A DNA stretch of 8,815 nt from Acidobacteriota bacterium (lineage in GTDB: Bacteria > Acidobacteriota > Vicinamibacteria > Vicinamibacterales > UBA8438). Positions within the stretch are counted from its first letter, which is position 1. Every line of letters begins with the position of its first letter. The stretch is from positions 1 to 8,815 of the forward strand of contig WTGR01000427.1 of assembly GCA_011523485.1 (NCBI GenBank), read 5' to 3'. Shown here piece after piece: positions 7,604 through 8,815 of this stretch. The translations under genes were made by a program, and so were the position numbers. The notes below the pieces were generated by a model, which worked only from the letters and a program-made list of their open reading frames with translations, did no database searches and had not been told where the DNA came from.

Positions 7604-8242
7604 ATGGTTTTCGTCTATTGGGACAACTCGAACATCTACCACGAGGCGCAACGGCTCGCCGACGAGAAGGAAGGCACGCCGGGAGCGCGCTACCTGGTAC
7701 GCGTGCATTTCGACAACCTGCTGCGGTTGGCCCACGCCGACCGTCCGGTGACCAGGGCGGTGGCCGCCGGGTCCATTCCGCCGGAAATGCAGCAGCTCTG
7801 GAACCGGATGGAGAACCGCGGCGTCGAGGTCAATCTGTTCGACCGCGGCACGCGCGATCAGGGCGAGCAGGGCGTGCCCGATCAGTGGCTCCAGTTGCGC
7901 ATGCTGGAGGACGGGCTGGATCACAACGGCCATCCGGGAGTCGTCGTGCTGCTCACCGGTGACGGCGCCGGCTACGCGCATGGTCGAGGATTCCACCGCA
8001 CCCTGGAGCGCATGCAAGGGCGAGGCTGGGGCATCGAGGTCCTGTCGTGGGAGCACTCGTGCAATCGGGGCATGCGCGTATGGGCGCAAACCCACGGTGT
8101 CTTCATTCCGCTGGATGATTACTACGACGCGATCACCTTCCGCGAACCGTCCCGGCCCGGCTACGAAGTCTCCCCACCGCGAGATCAGGCGATCCTCGAC
8201 TTGCAGGATCGTCCGATGGCGCGTGCGGTACAGGCAGAATGA
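7604..8242 (+). CDS. NYN domain (PIN-like) nuclease
   Basis: 212 aa. The protein begins with VFVYWDNSNIYHEA, in which Asp7 and the Asn residues match the first metal-binding motif of NYN domains. A second acidic candidate is Asp93 in the stretch GVPDQWLQLRMLED. The third motif is VVVLLTGDGAGY (Asp120), followed by the usual FHRTLERMQGRGWGIEVLSW. NYN/PIN-like proteins are metal-dependent ribonucleases, often acting on tRNA or other RNA. The last 30 or so residues form a tail without a recognised domain. GGAG at 7594-7597 lies 6 bases before the ATG. The gene is transcribed away from the operon, with starts 136 bases apart, so shared control is likely. Domain assignment is firm; substrate and partnership with the operon are inferred. 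Confidence 0.85.
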   Translation: MVFVYWDNSNIYHEAQRLADEKEGTPGARYLVRVHFDNLLRLAHADRPVTRAVAAGSIPPEMQQLWNRMENRGVEVNLFDRGTRDQGEQGVPDQWLQLRMLEDGLDHNGHPGVVVLLTGDGAGYAHGRGFHRTLERMQGRGWGIEVLSWEHSCNRGMRVWAQTHGVFIPLDDYYDAITFREPSRPGYEVSPPRDQAILDLQDRPMARAVQAE

Positions 8243-8374
8243 CAGAGTCCGAATTGTCGCCCAGCGTTCCGGCGGCCAGCAGTCTGGACGCAGACGGCAC
8301 ATCCCAACTCGGTCATCGGCGTCAAGGGCCGCGCGACGCCCGTGCGACCCCGCTCCGCGGGCGGACCGGCCGGA
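8243..8374. other. Convergent intergenic gap
   Basis: 132 bases between the stops of the NYN and winged-helix genes. It has only small hairpins: GTCTG/CAGAC (8282-8295) and CCCGC/GCGGG (8349-8361). Neither is followed by a T-run, so no intrinsic terminator is called. Confidence 0.5.
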
Positions 8375-8680
8375 TCATCGCACCGTGACGTACCGCCGCC
8401 GGGGATCGTGCGGTCCCGTACCCAGCTCGCGAATCAGGCCGCGCGCGGCGAGGCGGGCGAGGCGCATGCGCGTGGCGCGCGGCGAAAGCCCGATCGCCGC
8501 GGCGATGTCGCGCGTCCCGCGACCGTGCCTCCCGTCCGGAGGCGGCGCCTCCGCCCGGGCCTCCGACGCCGGCTCCAACAGGCCGAGGATGGCCCGGTCG
8601 GTCGGATCGGACGTGGCATCGGAACGCGGCGGTCGCACGCGGCTTCGCTGGAATGGGGGGCAGGCGGAAAAGCGATCCAT
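8375..8680 (-). CDS. Small winged helix-turn-helix protein
   Basis: 101 aa from an ATG at 8680. After a Pro/Ser/Arg-rich N-terminus, DPTDRAILGLLEP (about 26-38) looks like helix 1. RDIAAAIGLSPRATRMRLARLAARGLIRELGTG (about 56-88, in pieces) matches helix 2, the turn, the recognition helix and the start of the wing, ending with DPRRRYVTV as the wing strand. This is the pattern of MarR/ArsR-like winged helices and of the winged helix at the C-terminus of some AlbA-type ATP-binding proteins. It could be a stand-alone regulator or the leftover end of a larger gene. It faces the NYN gene and is divergent from the PAS gene, whose promoter it might control. No good ribosome site is visible at the ATG, so the start is uncertain. 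Confidence 0.55.
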   Translation of the reverse strand: MDRFSACPPFQRSRVRPPRSDATSDPTDRAILGLLEPASEARAEAPPPDGRHGRGTRDIAAAIGLSPRATRMRLARLAARGLIRELGTGPHDPRRRYVTVR

Positions 8681-8720
8681 CGGGCGCCACGCGCGGTAGG
8701 ATGGAACTGCAAGACAGCGC

Positions 8721-8725
8721 AGGAG
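8721..8725 (+). promoter_or_regulatory. Ribosome binding site of the PAS gene
   Basis: AGGAG lies 5 bases before the ATG at 8731 and fixes the start of the partial gene at the right edge. Confidence 0.65.
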
Positions 8726-8730
8726 CTCGC

Positions 8731-8815
8731 ATGAGCCGCGAAGAGCACTATCTGAAGAAAGAGCTCTACGAGCTGGTCCGCAGCGATCCGGCGATCTTCG
8801 AGTTCCTGCAGGCCG
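8731..8815 (+). CDS. PAS-domain signalling protein, N-terminal fragment
   Basis: 28 codons are present before the right edge. The protein starts MSREEHYLKKELYELVRSD and continues PAIFEFLQA. The helix ELYELVRSDPAIFEFLQ is the known lead-in to the PAS domain of many sensor histidine kinases and diguanylate cyclases, in which a GLWYWDLE-type PAS motif would follow. Which output domain it carries cannot be seen. AGGAG stands 5 bases upstream of the ATG. It is probably unrelated to the operon on the left. Confidence 0.7.
   Translation, partial: MSREEHYLKKELYELVRSDPAIFEFLQA

Noticed and set aside
6553..7962. 469-codon plus-strand open frame spanning the GTPase start and the NYN gene
   Set aside because: It crosses the divergent promoter region and two genes with good motifs; its composition is that of a shadow frame.
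7544..8302. 252-codon minus-strand open frame opposite the NYN gene
   Set aside because: The plus strand has a ribosome site and all NYN motifs; the minus frame has neither.
8282..8361. Two short hairpins as possible transcription terminators
   Set aside because: Stems of 5 base pairs with no T-run on either strand; too weak to call.
8342..8734. 130-codon plus-strand open frame opposite the winged-helix gene
   Set aside because: It is Arg/Gly/Pro-rich without a motif, while the minus strand reads as a winged helix.

Overview
This is a high-GC bacterial window with short intergenic gaps and Shine-Dalgarno-led ATG or GTG starts. I see no marker that fixes the phylum. No tRNA, rRNA, CRISPR array, insertion sequence or integrase gene was seen.

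Layout. Positions 1 to about 7467 are one minus-strand operon, read right to left. It holds (i) a large P-loop GTPase with an integrase-arm-like N-terminus, (ii) a RapA/DrmD-type SNF2 helicase, (iii) an Hsp70/actin-fold ATPase without a substrate-binding domain, and (iv) the first 70 or so codons of an Lhr-type DEAD/DEAH helicase that runs off the left edge. Genes ii/iii and iii/iv overlap by 4 bases (GTGA and ATGA). Genes i/ii share one reading frame with only a stop codon between them, and that junction looks frameshifted. A sigma70-like promoter with a palindrome over its -10 box and a 10-base tandem repeat at the start of the transcript lies to the right of the operon. On the other side of the 136-base divergent gap a plus-strand gene (7604-8242) encodes a NYN/PIN-like nuclease. 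To its right are a small minus-strand winged-helix protein (8375-8680) and the start of a plus-strand PAS-domain signalling protein (8731 to the edge), which looks like the return to ordinary chromosome.

How the genes may work together (inference). SNF2 and Lhr-type helicases also occur together in anti-phage and DNA-modification systems such as DISARM and Dpd, but here they are joined to a GTPase and an Hsp70-like ATPase, and I see no methyltransferase or modification enzyme in the window. I do not recognise the four-gene set as a named system. It is the best candidate here for an undescribed nucleic-acid-sensing or defence module, with the divergent NYN protein as a possible effector or accessory nuclease.
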